A stretch of DNA of 64,000 bases, taken from the NCBI RefSeq assembly GCF_000422545.1, contig NZ_AULZ01000005.1, forward strand, positions 1-64,000, in the 5' to 3' direction. Shown piece after piece: positions 41,828 to 50,760 of the stretch. Each line of letters starts with the position of its first letter. Positions within the stretch are counted from its first letter, which is position 1. A model generated the notes under the pieces. It saw nothing but the letters and a program-made list of their open reading frames with translations, had not been told where the DNA came from and searched no databases. This stretch comes from Desulfocurvibacter africanus subsp. africanus DSM 2603 (GTDB lineage: Bacteria > Desulfobacterota > Desulfovibrionia > Desulfovibrionales > Desulfovibrionaceae). The position numbers were made by a program, and so were the translations under genes.

Positions 41828-44542
41828 ATGGACGAACAGCGCACCCTGGTCGGCAAGCTTGCGGCCATGGCCGATCGCGGGGACAAGCCGGCGATCATTG
41901 CCTTTGGCGAAAAGGATGCCGAGACCATCAGCTTCGCGGAGCTCGACGCGCGCACCGGTCGCGTGGCCGCGGCCCTGTCGGCGCGCGGGTTGGGCAGGCA
42001 AGCCGTGGTGGCCTTCATGGCCGAACCCTCGCCGGCCTTCATGACCGCTGCCCTGGGCGTGCTCCGGGCAGGCCTGGTGGTCTGCCCCATGGACGCGCAG
42101 CTCTCGGGCCAAGCCCTGGAGCATGTGCTGCAGGACAGCGGCGCGGTGCTGGTCTTCGCGGATCGGGAGCGCGCGGAAAAACTCCGCGCCCACGGCAAGA
42201 CCCCGGAAATCGTGCTGCTCGACGCACCCGCGAGCGAGCCCAGGTCCCTGGCCGCGCTGACGGCCAAGGCAGCGGACCGGGATGTGCCGCCTTTCGCCCC
42301 CGCCGATTCGGATAACGTAGCCGCGCTCTTTTACACCTCGGGCACAACAGGCCGGCCCAAGGGCGTGCCCCTGACGCACGGCAACGTCTCCGCTCAGTTG
42401 CAGGCCCTGGTGGACATGCGCCTGTTCAACGACGAAGACCGCATGCTCACACCCCTGCCGATGCACCACGTCTATCCGTTCGTGCTCGGCTTTTTCTTTC
42501 CGCTCAGCTTCGGCATGCCGGTCATCCTGCCCTACGGCTTGACCGGCCCCGAGCTCGTGCGCGCCATGAGCCAGGGTCAAGTCTCGGTTATCGCCGGCGT
42601 GCCCAGGCTGTACAAGGCCCTGGTGGACGGCATCGAGGCCAAGGTCAAAGCCTCCGGAGCGCTCGCCCGCATGATCTTCGGTCTCCTGCTCGGCCTGTCC
42701 ATGAAAGTATATAAGCGCACCGGCATACGCCTCGGCAAACTCCTGTTCGGCTCCCTGAACCGCCGCCTCGGCGGCAGGGTGCGCTTCCTGGCTTCGGGCG
42801 GCTCACTGCTGGACCCGGAACTCGGCTGGAAGCTGGAAGGCCTGGGCCTGCCCGTGGCCATCGGCTATGGTCTGACCGAGACCTCGCCGTTGCTGGCCTC
42901 CAAACAGCTCGACTCACGCGAGATGGACAGCGTCGGCGTGCCTCTGCCGGGCGTGGAGCTGCGTATCGGCAAGCCTCCCCGGGCGTTGGGCGGCGACGAG
43001 GAAGCCCGCGCATGTGCGGGCGGCGAGATTCAAGCTCGCGGCCCCGGCGTGTTCAAGGGCTACCTGCACCTGCCGGACAAGACCGCCGAGGCCTTCACCG
43101 AGGATGGCTGGTTTCGCACCGGCGACCTGGGTTGCATTGACGACAAGGGCATCCTGCGCCTCACGGGCCGCGCCTCCACGCTCATCGTGACCCAGGGCGG
43201 CGAGAACGTGCAGCCCGACGAAGTCGAGGAGGCCTGCGAGAGCCACGAGTACATCCGCGAGTGCGGCGTGGTGGAGCGCGGCGGCAGCCTGGCCGCCCTG
43301 GTGGTGCCGGACCTGAACGCCCTGCGCAAGGCCGGCGAGGGCGACCTGCGCGAAGCGGTGCGCCGCGCCCTGGCCGAGATCGGCAAGCGGTTGCCCTCCT
43401 ACAAGCGGCTAGCGGACTTCGCCATCACCCGCGAACCCCTGCCGCGCACCCGCCTGGGCAAGATCCGCCGGCACATCCTGGAGCAGCTCTTCGACCGCGC
43501 CAAGAGCGGCGACGCCGAGGCCATCGGCCCGGCAGGCCCCATGGACGTCTCGGACATGGGACCCGACGATCAGCGACTGCTGGAGAACGACGCTGCGCGC
43601 ACGGTCTGGCTGTGGCTGGCCGAGCGCTTCCCCGATCGCCGGCTGACTCCGGACACGAGCCCGTCCATGGACCTGGGCATTGACTCCCTTGAGTGGCTCA
43701 ACGTGACCATGGTCATCCGCGAGCGCACGGGCGTGGACCTGTCCGAGGAAGCCATCGGCCGCATCGAAAACGTGCGCGACCTGCTGTCCGAGGTACGCGG
43801 CCACGCCAGCCAGGAGCAGGCCGGTCCTGTCGCCGACCCCATCGAGCAGCCCCTGGAGGTGCTCAGCGACACGCAGAAGCGTTGGCTCAAGCCCCTGCCC
43901 AAGTCCAAACGGATACTGGCGCTGCTCATGTCCCTGTTCGTCAAGACCGTCTTCTACGGATTCTTCCGCATGCGGGTCAGCGGCCGGGAAAACGTTCCCA
44001 CCAAGGGTCCGTTCGTCATCGCGCCCAACCACGAGAGCTTCCTGGACGCCTTCGCAGTCGCGGCCGCGCTGGGCTACCGCCGCTCGCGGCTCCTGTACTG
44101 GGCGGGCTGGACCGGCATCGCCTTCCGCAACAAGTTCTTCCGCTTCGTCAGCCGCCTGGGCCAGGCCGTGCCCATCGACCCGACCTCCGGCATCCGCGCC
44201 AGCTTGGCCTTTGCCGCCGCGGTCCTGTCCAGGGGCGATTCGCTGGGCTGGTTCCCCGAGGGCCGGCGCACGCGCGACGGATACCTGCAATCCTTCAAGC
44301 CCGGCCTGGGCATGGTCCTGGCGCGCTACCCGGCCACGGTGGTGCCAGTGGCCATCAACGGAGCCTACGAGGCCATGCCGCCGAACAAAGCCTTTCCACG
44401 CCTGTTCACACCCATCAGCCTGACCTTCGGCAAGCCCATGACGCCTCGGGAACTCATGGCCCGCGGCAAGGGCAATACCGAGGCCGAGCGCATGATGGAC
44501 GGCCTGCGTCAGGTGGTGAAGGAGCTGGGCAATCTGGAGTAG
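41828..44542 (+). CDS. Fused acyl-ACP/CoA synthetase - acyl carrier - acyltransferase
   Basis: 904 aa with three domains. Residues 1-565: AMP-forming ligase with YTSGTTGRPKGVPLTHGN (about 168), IGYGLTETSPLL and GWFRTGDLG. Residues about 590-660: an acyl carrier domain with the phosphopantetheine site DLGIDSLEWL, Ser620. Residues about 680-900: a PlsC-type acyltransferase with PNHESFLDAFAVA (H-x4-D, near 734) and WFPEGRRTRDG. The order synthetase-carrier-acyltransferase suggests that a free fatty acid is activated, held on the built-in carrier and moved to a lysophospholipid, like a self-contained Aas. A hydrophobic segment precedes the PlsC part. Confidence 0.93.
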   Translation: MDEQRTLVGKLAAMADRGDKPAIIAFGEKDAETISFAELDARTGRVAAALSARGLGRQAVVAFMAEPSPAFMTAALGVLRAGLVVCPMDAQLSGQALEHVLQDSGAVLVFADRERAEKLRAHGKTPEIVLLDAPASEPRSLAALTAKAADRDVPPFAPADSDNVAALFYTSGTTGRPKGVPLTHGNVSAQLQALVDMRLFNDEDRMLTPLPMHHVYPFVLGFFFPLSFGMPVILPYGLTGPELVRAMSQGQVSVIAGVPRLYKALVDGIEAKVKASGALARMIFGLLLGLSMKVYKRTGIRLGKLLFGSLNRRLGGRVRFLASGGSLLDPELGWKLEGLGLPVAIGYGLTETSPLLASKQLDSREMDSVGVPLPGVELRIGKPPRALGGDEEARACAGGEIQARGPGVFKGYLHLPDKTAEAFTEDGWFRTGDLGCIDDKGILRLTGRASTLIVTQGGENVQPDEVEEACESHEYIRECGVVERGGSLAALVVPDLNALRKAGEGDLREAVRRALAEIGKRLPSYKRLADFAITREPLPRTRLGKIRRHILEQLFDRAKSGDAEAIGPAGPMDVSDMGPDDQRLLENDAARTVWLWLAERFPDRRLTPDTSPSMDLGIDSLEWLNVTMVIRERTGVDLSEEAIGRIENVRDLLSEVRGHASQEQAGPVADPIEQPLEVLSDTQKRWLKPLPKSKRILALLMSLFVKTVFYGFFRMRVSGRENVPTKGPFVIAPNHESFLDAFAVAAALGYRRSRLLYWAGWTGIAFRNKFFRFVSRLGQAVPIDPTSGIRASLAFAAAVLSRGDSLGWFPEGRRTRDGYLQSFKPGLGMVLARYPATVVPVAINGAYEAMPPNKAFPRLFTPISLTFGKPMTPRELMARGKGNTEAERMMDGLRQVVKELGNLE

Positions 44543-44570
44543 GCCGTGAGAGTTTCGATGCAGATTAACT

Positions 44571-44738
44571 GAGAGAGGGCTTTGCCCTCTCTCAGACTCT
44601 CACCCACCAGGGAGCAACGGCTCCCTGGACCCCGCATTCTACGGGCTGCTACAAAACAGTTTGCTAGTTACCATGCGGGGTCCAGGGGAATGATTCCCCT
44701 GGTGGGTGGGGTTTGGGGAGGGCAAAGCCCTTCCCAAC
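44571..44738. repeat. Family B repeat pair (copy B4)
   Basis: Left arm GAGAGAGGGC/GCCCTCTCTC and CCAGGGAGCAACGGCTCCCTGG-type stem; right arm GGGGTCCAGGGGAATGATTC followed by CCCTGGTGGG, and GGGGAGGGC/GCCCTTCCC. It lies between the acyltransferase fusion and shikimate kinase genes, both plus strand. Confidence 0.88.
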
Positions 44739-44768
44739 TCTTAGAATGTCTCGCCAGGAGGTGCGGCC

Positions 44769-45392
44769 ATGAAGCCCAAGGATTTCATCAACAAGAAAGC
44801 AGAGGTACAGGACGCCGACAAGGTTTCCGTTTACGACTACAGCAACTTCGTTCGACCCAGCCCCGATGCCCGGCCAGCGAACCTCTTCCTAGTGGGCTTG
44901 CGCGGCAGCGGCAAGAGCACCCTGGGCCGGGCGGCGGCCGAAAAGGCCGGCATGACCTTCGTGGACACGGACCTGCTGATCGAGGAGAAGGCCGGCAAGT
45001 CCATCGCGGCCATCGTCTCGGAAGGCGGTTGGGAGGCTTTCCGGGACCTGGAGAGCCAGGCTTTGGCCGAGGTCTGCGGCCGCACGGGGCAGATCGTGGC
45101 CACGGGCGGCGGCATGGTCCTGCGCGCCGAGAACCGCCAGCGCATGCGCGAATGCGGCAAGACGCTCTACCTCATGGCCGACGTGCCCCTGCTGGCCGCG
45201 CGGCTGGCCAACGACCCGGACCTGGCCCGCAGGCCGGCCCTGAGCGACAGCCCCATGGTGGAAGAGCTGCGGCGCACCCTGGCCGAGCGCGAACCGCTAT
45301 ACATGGAAGTCATGGACGGCCTGCTGCAGGCCCGCAAGTCCCTGAACGAGCTGGTGGAAGACATAATGGAGCGCCTGCCGCTGATGGCATGA
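44769..45392 (+). CDS. aroK: Shikimate kinase
   Basis: 207 aa. Phosphorylates shikimate in the chorismate pathway. P-loop LVGLRGSGKSTLGRAAAEKA near residue 41, the substrate Asp and Arg in FVDTDLLIEEKAGKSIAAIV and EAFRDLESQAL, and ATGGGMVLR are present; the lid carries LARRPAL. An N-terminal extension of about 37 residues precedes the family start, with an Asp/Lys-rich sequence of unknown use. AGGAGG lies seven bases before ATG. Stands alone after a repeat, so it has its own transcript or is a weak distal gene. Confidence 0.92.
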   Translation: MKPKDFINKKAEVQDADKVSVYDYSNFVRPSPDARPANLFLVGLRGSGKSTLGRAAAEKAGMTFVDTDLLIEEKAGKSIAAIVSEGGWEAFRDLESQALAEVCGRTGQIVATGGGMVLRAENRQRMRECGKTLYLMADVPLLAARLANDPDLARRPALSDSPMVEELRRTLAEREPLYMEVMDGLLQARKSLNELVEDIMERLPLMA

Positions 45393-45586
45393 AGCGATGC
45401 GAAGACTTTGTCGGACAGGTCGCTGTCGACAAATCAGGCCAGGAGAAACGCTAGATCATGGGCCTGGGCGTCGATGGTAATGACGGAGGGCTGGACCACC
45501 AGCTGGCAGCCTGCAAGCCAAGGAGCTAACTGCTGATAATCAGGAGATGCCAGGTTCGGCTTCCTGATTGGTGTGACGACTCAGTG

Positions 45587-46603
45587 CTATTGTTTGACCA
45601 ATTGACCAGCTACCCGCTTCATGAGGGCATCCAGTTCAGCCAGTTCAGGGAAGTCGGGCAGTTTGGGGCGGTTTGCGAGGTAGAGCCCGTGGGCCTGGGC
45701 AAGCCGGCCCCTCTCCGTGAGCAGCATGATTTGTTCGCTCAACTTGCAGGACGCGGACAGAAGACACTCTTCCAACTCGCATTTAAAGGCGATGATGGCT
45801 TGAGCGAGCTCACCCCGTTCGAAGCTGCCCAGCACCTTGTCCCGAATTGCGTTGCACTCACCGAAATCCCTGCTTTTCAGGTAAGCGGGCACATAGCTCA
45901 TGCGGAGCCGGGCCAATTCCTTGTATGCCCCCTCCTGGTTGGACAAAGCCGCTTCTTCACGCCAGTAGAGTCCCGTGAAGTGTGGGATGTTCCGCAGCAC
46001 ATGCTTTCGACCAAGGCGGAGCCAAAAGTCCTGGTCGCCTACGGATTTGAAGGACTCGTCAAACAAACCGACCGGGCCATGAACTTTCTTGCGCCACATG
46101 GGATGCGGACCCACGGAGCACCTGACCAGCAGGTCGAAGTAGCTGAAGGGAGGCCACTGCCAGGCTGGCCCTTCATCTCCCACGCTGGGAGAAAAACTCT
46201 CAAAGGTCTGGTGCGGCAGGTCGGTCAGGTGCGTATCGCCGTACACCAAGTCCACGTCCGGATGCTCGTCCAGATAGCGGCTCAGGACCTCGTAGGCGTC
46301 GGGGGCGAGGCGGTCGTTGGTGCTGAAGGGCGTCAAATATTTGCCCCGCGCGGCCTTGATAGCCACGTTCCAGGCTGCGTAAATGCCGATGCGTTCGGGC
46401 GTGCGAATGTAGTTGATGCGCGGAAAGCGCTCCTGATAGCGCGCCACGATCTCTCCCTCGCCCTGGGGCGAGCAGGCGTCCACCACCACGATTTCAAGCT
46501 GGTCGGCGGCAGTCTGGCCCACGAGGTCGTCCAGGCACTCGGCCATGAACTCCTCGGAAGCGTATGTGGAGACTATGGTGGATATTTTCACTTCATCTGG
46601 CAT
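45587..46603 (-). CDS. Glycosyltransferase family 2
   Basis: 338 aa from the ATG at 46603 (AGAGAAG seven bases upstream). GT-A fold: ISTIVSTYASEEFMAECLDD, LEIVVVDACSPQGEGEIVA and a DxD-like STNDRLAPDA, then VGDQDFWLRLGRKH, where ED/QD is the probable base region. The last 100 residues are helical. No membrane helices. The surrounding 190 bp (45393-45586) and the gap upstream are non-coding and lower in GC, so this gene may be a relatively recent arrival. Acceptor unknown. Confidence 0.87.
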   Translation of the reverse strand: MPDEVKISTIVSTYASEEFMAECLDDLVGQTAADQLEIVVVDACSPQGEGEIVARYQERFPRINYIRTPERIGIYAAWNVAIKAARGKYLTPFSTNDRLAPDAYEVLSRYLDEHPDVDLVYGDTHLTDLPHQTFESFSPSVGDEGPAWQWPPFSYFDLLVRCSVGPHPMWRKKVHGPVGLFDESFKSVGDQDFWLRLGRKHVLRNIPHFTGLYWREEAALSNQEGAYKELARLRMSYVPAYLKSRDFGECNAIRDKVLGSFERGELAQAIIAFKCELEECLLSASCKLSEQIMLLTERGRLAQAHGLYLANRPKLPDFPELAELDALMKRVAGQLVKQ

Positions 46604-46741
46604 AGGGGCACTTCTCTCTGCCTGACGGTTATCAACATAGTTGGTAAAGAATGGCAGCTTCGCATTTCGCTGATGGCCGCAGACTGCTCCGATCAGTTTG
46701 TCGCTGGTGGTAAAAAGCAAACGGTATGCCACTTAATGTGA

Positions 46742-46933
46742 TTGGATCGGGGTAGTGCCAAGCACAGAAGGTTCTTCAACACTATTCGGCACACGGAGAG
46801 GGCGACGGCGATCACGCTTACTCCGCGCGACCTTCGCCGGACGGGCCAAGATCTCTTATCAAATTATTTCAGGCTATTCCAGGCGAGGCAAGAGAGCGAA
46901 TATCAGGAGTGTTCTACCGCATTGATACAGTAG
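46742..46933 (+). pseudogene. Possible tyrosine-recombinase (integrase) remnant
   Basis: A 63-codon open stretch reads RFFNTIRHTERATAITLTPR then DLRRTGQDLLSN. The TPRDLRRT block resembles the box II region of phage and island integrases, where the catalytic Arg follows, but the homology fades at once and no Tyr motif is found. TTG start without ribosome site. If real it is a decayed fragment; it could also be chance. Confidence 0.3.
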
Positions 46934-46990
46934 CTGAGGGCCTCCTCGGCGACAGTACCCACGCTACTGCCCGCCAATTTTGTCCGAAGT

Positions 46991-47052
46991 TGCGGCGACC
47001 GTCCGGAATGTCACGGTTAAACCGAGTCATCCGGTCGGTCGCCGCACTTTTT
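46991..47052 (+). terminator. Long hairpin with T-tract, no associated plus-strand gene
   Basis: Outer stem TGCGGCGACCG/CGGTCGCCGCA (11 bp) is extended inward by CCGG...CCGG, ATG...CAT and CGGTT-A-AACCG with a few mismatches, then followed by TTTTT (47048-47052). The T-tract points to plus-strand termination, although the nearest gene ending here, alanine dehydrogenase, is on the minus strand. It could end an unannotated small RNA. Confidence 0.6.
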
Positions 47053-47103
47053 ATGAAAGACACTGGCTCTAGGCTTCACTCAGCCAAGAGCTCAGCAAGA
47101 GCG

Positions 47104-48210
47104 TTAATTCAACACCACTCCCGGCGTCACCGAGGCCATGCCAAAGGCCTCGCCCACGCCCGGGCAGGTCAGTTGCTTCTGGTATGTATTGAGGCCCAGG
47201 GCCAGGCTCTTGTCAGCGCGCAGGGCGTCGATGCCCTTGGCGGCCAGTTTGAGGGCGTAGGGCAGGGTCTGGTTGGCCAAGGCGAAGGTGGAGGTGCGGG
47301 GCACGGCGCCGGGCATGTTGGCCACACCGTAATGCAGCACGCCGTCCACCATGTAGGTCGGGTCCGCATGGGTAGTGGGCTTGATGGTCTCCACGCAGCC
47401 GCCCTGGTCCACGGCCACGTCCACGATGACCGAACCCTCGCGCATGGTCGAAAGCATGTTGCGCGTGACGAGCCTGGGGGCTTTGGCGCCCGGGATGAGC
47501 ACAGCGCCAATGACCAGATCCGCGGTCTTGACTATCTCGCGGACGTTGGGTTCGGTGGAGGTCATGGTCATGATGCGGCCGCCGAACACGTCGTCCAGGT
47601 ACTGCAGGCGGCCGTGGCTCACGTCGAGCACGGTCACGCGCGCGCCCAGGCCCATGGCCATCTTGGCGGCGTTGGTGCCCACGATGCCGCCGCCCAGCAC
47701 GACCACGTGGCCGGGCATGACTCCGGGCACGCCGCCGAGCAGGATGCCGCGACCGCCCTGAGGCTTTTCCAGATACTTGGCGCCTTCCTGGGTGGCCATG
47801 CGGCCTGCGACCTCGCTCATGGGCGTGAGCAGTGGCAGCGCGCCGCCCGGGAGCTGCACGGTCTCGTAGGCGATGCCCGTGGTGCCCGATGTGAGCATGG
47901 CCTTGGTCAGGGCCTCGTCGGCGGCCAGGTGCAGGTAGGTAAACAGGATGAGCTCGGGGCGCAGGAAGCGGAACTCCTCGGTCAGAGGCTCCTTGACCTT
48001 GATGACCATCTGGCAGGACCAGGCGTCCTCGGCCGAGACGAGCCTGGCTCCGGCGGCCTGGTACTCCTCGTCCGTCAGGCCGCTGCCCAGGCCGGCGCCA
48101 CGCTCCACCAGGACTTCATTCCCACGGCGGACAAGAGAGTCGACTCCACCGGGAGTCATGGCCACTCTATTTTCCAGGGTCTTAATCTCTTTTGGAATTC
48201 CTATGCGCAT
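47104..48210 (-). CDS. ald: Alanine dehydrogenase
   Basis: 368 aa, the standard length. NAD-dependent reversible deamination of L-alanine to pyruvate and ammonium. Typical features: [20 protein letters not shown], the catalytic Lys in [11 protein letters not shown], the catalytic His region [11 protein letters not shown], the NAD site [20 protein letters not shown] and the C-terminal [16 protein letters not shown]. Intact. Monocistronic by position, with about 490 bp of untranscribed-looking DNA upstream. Lets the cell use alanine as carbon and electron source with sulfate. Confidence 0.97.
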   Translation of the reverse strand: MRIGIPKEIKTLENRVAMTPGGVDSLVRRGNEVLVERGAGLGSGLTDEEYQAAGARLVSAEDAWSCQMVIKVKEPLTEEFRFLRPELILFTYLHLAADEALTKAMLTSGTTGIAYETVQLPGGALPLLTPMSEVAGRMATQEGAKYLEKPQGGRGILLGGVPGVMPGHVVVLGGGIVGTNAAKMAMGLGARVTVLDVSHGRLQYLDDVFGGRIMTMTSTEPNVREIVKTADLVIGAVLIPGAKAPRLVTRNMLSTMREGSVIVDVAVDQGGCVETIKPTTHADPTYMVDGVLHYGVANMPGAVPRTSTFALANQTLPYALKLAAKGIDALRADKSLALGLNTYQKQLTCPGVGEAFGMASVTPGVVLN

Positions 48211-48704
48211 ACAGCTCCTCCGAAGGTGAAGTTGGCGGCTGTCGAGCTTGGCAGCACCAGATGAATAGCCGATGGACGGCTCTAGCAGCCCCAGGGCGCA
48301 GGGTCAACAGCCTGGGATTGCACGCGCTTGCACAGCAGGGCTGACACCTTTTCGCTTACGAATATTTTACTGTTGCCTCGCATTACGCTTTACAACATAA
48401 TCGATTGAAAGCCTGTTTCGGATTTCAAGCTGCATTGCGTGCAGCGGCCTCCAGCCTAGCAAAGAGCTTTGGAGCGCACGCGCCGTCTAAAGCATGCGCT
48501 CTGCCCGTCCGATAAGATCGGATACAGTCCATCGCATTACTGACAGGGCCGGGTGAAGGCGAACGTCTTGCGCTTGTTTCCGGTCGAGACGGCTCCGAAG
48601 GAATTGCATACGGAGTCAGCGAACGCCCATGCGCCGGCCCAAGTCTCGCTGCCCTCCGGTGGCGCGCCCCGGCCCAGGAATCCATGGATGGAATGAGGAA
48701 CGGC
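48211..48704. other. Intergenic region between divergent ald and cNMP-FliG-like genes
   Basis: 494 bp. The part next to ald (48340-48420) is AT-rich and should contain its promoter, but no convincing hexamer pair was found; TTGTAA and TAAAAT on the minus strand are 20 bp apart. No gene, RNA or repeat is recognised in the rest. Confidence 0.45.
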
Positions 48705-49922
48705 ATGGCCGACGCAACTAGCAGCAAGAATATCATCTTCCACAAGAATCAGATCGTCCTGCGGGAAGGCCAGTCCAACCCTACGGCCTACATGGTCAAG
48801 CGTGGCTCCGTGACCATCTACCGCATCGTGAACAACCGGCGGGTGGTCCTGGGCGTTATCAAGCCCGGCCAGTTCTTCGGCGAGGCCTCGTTGCTCACGG
48901 GTGAGCCTTTCCACGCCAATGCCGAGGCCGACGACTACACCGAGCTCATCCCCTTCGACGCGCCGCTGCTGCACGGGCTGCTGCTCAAGAGCCCCGTGCC
49001 GCTGCAGCGCCTGCTGCGCCATCTCCTGGAGCGGGTAAAGGTGCTGGAAAAGGCCATCCAGGATCAGCCCACCAACAACCGCGTGCTCGGCGTATGCCAG
49101 GTCCTGCACCTCCTGCACCTGGCTTCGGAGCAGGGCCAGCCCAAGAAGCGCAGCAACGCGGACCCCGTGGAGTTCAGCTCCACGGACACCCACAGGGCCA
49201 TCCGCAACATCCTGCTCATCTCGCAGCTGGAGCTGGAGCTTATCCTGGAGCGTTTGGCCAAGCTCGGGCTCATCGCCATCTCCGACGTTAAGCAATCCCG
49301 ATACGAGAAAAACATCTTCGGCGAGCTCCAAAAGACGGGCGAGCAGGTGCGCGACCGCATGATCAGCCTGTGCAACCCGCAGACCTTCCTGTCCACGGCG
49401 CGTAATCTCGCGGTCAGCGACCCCGATCCCAACTCGCCCTTCACCAAGGAACTCGAGTACATCGACATCCACGCCTTCGCCCAGCTCGTGGACGCAAGCC
49501 CGGAGATGGTCTACCGCAAGATCGGCAACCAGGAAGTGCCCGAGGAGCTGTTCTTCCTCTGCAAGACACAGGCGCAAGCCTGGGCGCGGGAAATGGGCGA
49601 GAACTTCTTCAAGAAGATCAAGCGCAAGCGCCTCAAGCTCGAAGAGCTGGAAACCGTGGACGACATCGTCATGGTGGACGACACCACCCTGCAGGAGGCC
49701 TTCCCGCTACTCGGGTTCCACAAGTTGGGAATTCTTTACTCCGCCGCCCAGCCCGAGACTCGCGACAAAATCCTGGCCAACCTCTCGCGCAAGATGGCCA
49801 AGGTCATCCATGACGAGGGCCGCGACAAAAAATTTTCCGACACCGAAGTGGCCGACGTGGAGCACGAGCTCATGGAGCTCATCAAGCAGCGCAAGGGCCA
49901 AAGCCCTGGCAAGGGAGCCTAA
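48705..49922 (+). CDS. Cyclic nucleotide-binding protein with FliG-like C-terminal region
   Basis: 405 aa from the ATG at 48705 (GAGG six bases upstream). Residues 10-125: cNMP-binding jelly roll (VLREGQSNPTAYMVKRGSVT, GVIKPGQFFGEASLLTGEP). Then a helical middle part. The last 110 residues (LEELETVDDIVMVDDTTLQE, AAQPETRDKILANLSRKMAK, TEVADVEHELMELIKQ) read like the C-terminal domain of the flagellar rotor protein FliG, which meets MotA. It is directly followed by motA and motB, 3 bp away, so it probably binds a nucleotide and acts on the stator. The cNMP domain lacks a clear full cNMP-phosphate cassette, so the ligand is open. Confidence 0.85.
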   Translation: MADATSSKNIIFHKNQIVLREGQSNPTAYMVKRGSVTIYRIVNNRRVVLGVIKPGQFFGEASLLTGEPFHANAEADDYTELIPFDAPLLHGLLLKSPVPLQRLLRHLLERVKVLEKAIQDQPTNNRVLGVCQVLHLLHLASEQGQPKKRSNADPVEFSSTDTHRAIRNILLISQLELELILERLAKLGLIAISDVKQSRYEKNIFGELQKTGEQVRDRMISLCNPQTFLSTARNLAVSDPDPNSPFTKELEYIDIHAFAQLVDASPEMVYRKIGNQEVPEELFFLCKTQAQAWAREMGENFFKKIKRKRLKLEELETVDDIVMVDDTTLQEAFPLLGFHKLGILYSAAQPETRDKILANLSRKMAKVIHDEGRDKKFSDTEVADVEHELMELIKQRKGQSPGKGA

Positions 49923-49925
49923 GGC

Positions 49926-50750
49926 GTGAACATCGCGACGATCCTCGGCATCCTGTCCGGCGCCGTGGTGCTCGGCTGGGCGACCTACCACTCCACCAGC
50001 GACCCCATGGTCTTCGTGAACTATCCGGGCCTTGCCATCGTGCTCGGCGGCATCGCCGCTGCTACGTTCATCTGCTACCCCCTCAAGGAGGTCATGCGCG
50101 TCTTCCAGGTCTTCCTGCTGGCCTTGCGGCGGGAGGAGCTGCCCATCGGCGCGTACATCGACGAGATCGTCAAGATCGCCCGGACGGCTTCGGCGCGCGG
50201 CAAGGTGCACCTGGAAAACTCCCTGCCCGGCATCGAGAACCAGTTCATGCGCCACGCCGTGCAGATGCTCGTGGACGGCTACAGCCGTGAGGAGATCAAG
50301 GAGATCCTGGATACGCGCATCGAGCAGGGCTACGAGCAGGAAATGTCCTCGGCTTCCATCTATCGCACCATGGCCAAGCTCGCGCCGGCCTTCGGCATCA
50401 TCGGCACGCTCATCGGCCTTATCGGCATGCTCCAGTCCCTGCAGAACAACATGGCCAGCCTGGGGCCGTCCATGGCCGTGGCCCTGACCACGACGCTGTA
50501 CGGCGCTCTGCTGGCCTATGTGCTCTTCCTGCCCATCGCCATCAAGGTCGAGAAGCGCATCGAGGAACGCGTCGTCCTCATGCAGGTCATCCGCGACGGA
50601 ATTCTGTTCATCCATGACAAGACTCCGGCGTCCATCGTGCTAGACAAACTCAAGGCCTACCTGCCTCCCCGACGCTGGAAATCCATTCAAGCCGGCAGAC
50701 AGCCCAGGCAGATCGAGCAGACCGGCCCGGCCGTGTCGAAAAGCCGGTAG
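49926..50750 (+). CDS. motA: Flagellar motor stator protein MotA
   Basis: 274 aa, GTG start. Ion-channel subunit of the motor stator. N-terminal helices (IATILGILSGAVVLGWATYH, YPGLAIVLGGIAAATFICYP), a cytoplasmic loop with the conserved charged segment (EQGYEQEMSSASIYRTMAKL), then APAFGIIGTLIGLIGMLQSL and ALTTTLYGALLAYVLFLPIA. Proline residues at the channel end (LAPAFG, LFLPIA) are present. Followed after 10 bp by motB; three-gene operon with the cNMP/FliG-like protein. Confidence 0.96.
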   Translation: MNIATILGILSGAVVLGWATYHSTSDPMVFVNYPGLAIVLGGIAAATFICYPLKEVMRVFQVFLLALRREELPIGAYIDEIVKIARTASARGKVHLENSLPGIENQFMRHAVQMLVDGYSREEIKEILDTRIEQGYEQEMSSASIYRTMAKLAPAFGIIGTLIGLIGMLQSLQNNMASLGPSMAVALTTTLYGALLAYVLFLPIAIKVEKRIEERVVLMQVIRDGILFIHDKTPASIVLDKLKAYLPPRRWKSIQAGRQPRQIEQTGPAVSKSR

Positions 50751-50760
50751 GCCAAGCGCC

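Larger units (their letters stand above)
46604..47103. other. 500-bp low-coding gap
   Basis: Between the GT2 gene and alanine dehydrogenase. It holds a possible integrase remnant and a long hairpin, both listed separately. No other feature, tRNA or intact gene was seen. Confidence 0.5.

Noticed and set aside
46604-47103. tRNA or other stable RNA gene in the gap before ald
   Set aside because: No cloverleaf, CCA end or T-loop motif was found; only the long hairpin stands out.
48425-48745. 106-codon minus-strand frame upstream of the cNMP/FliG-like gene
   Set aside because: Overlaps the start of the real gene, lacks a ribosome site and changes composition midway; most likely chance.
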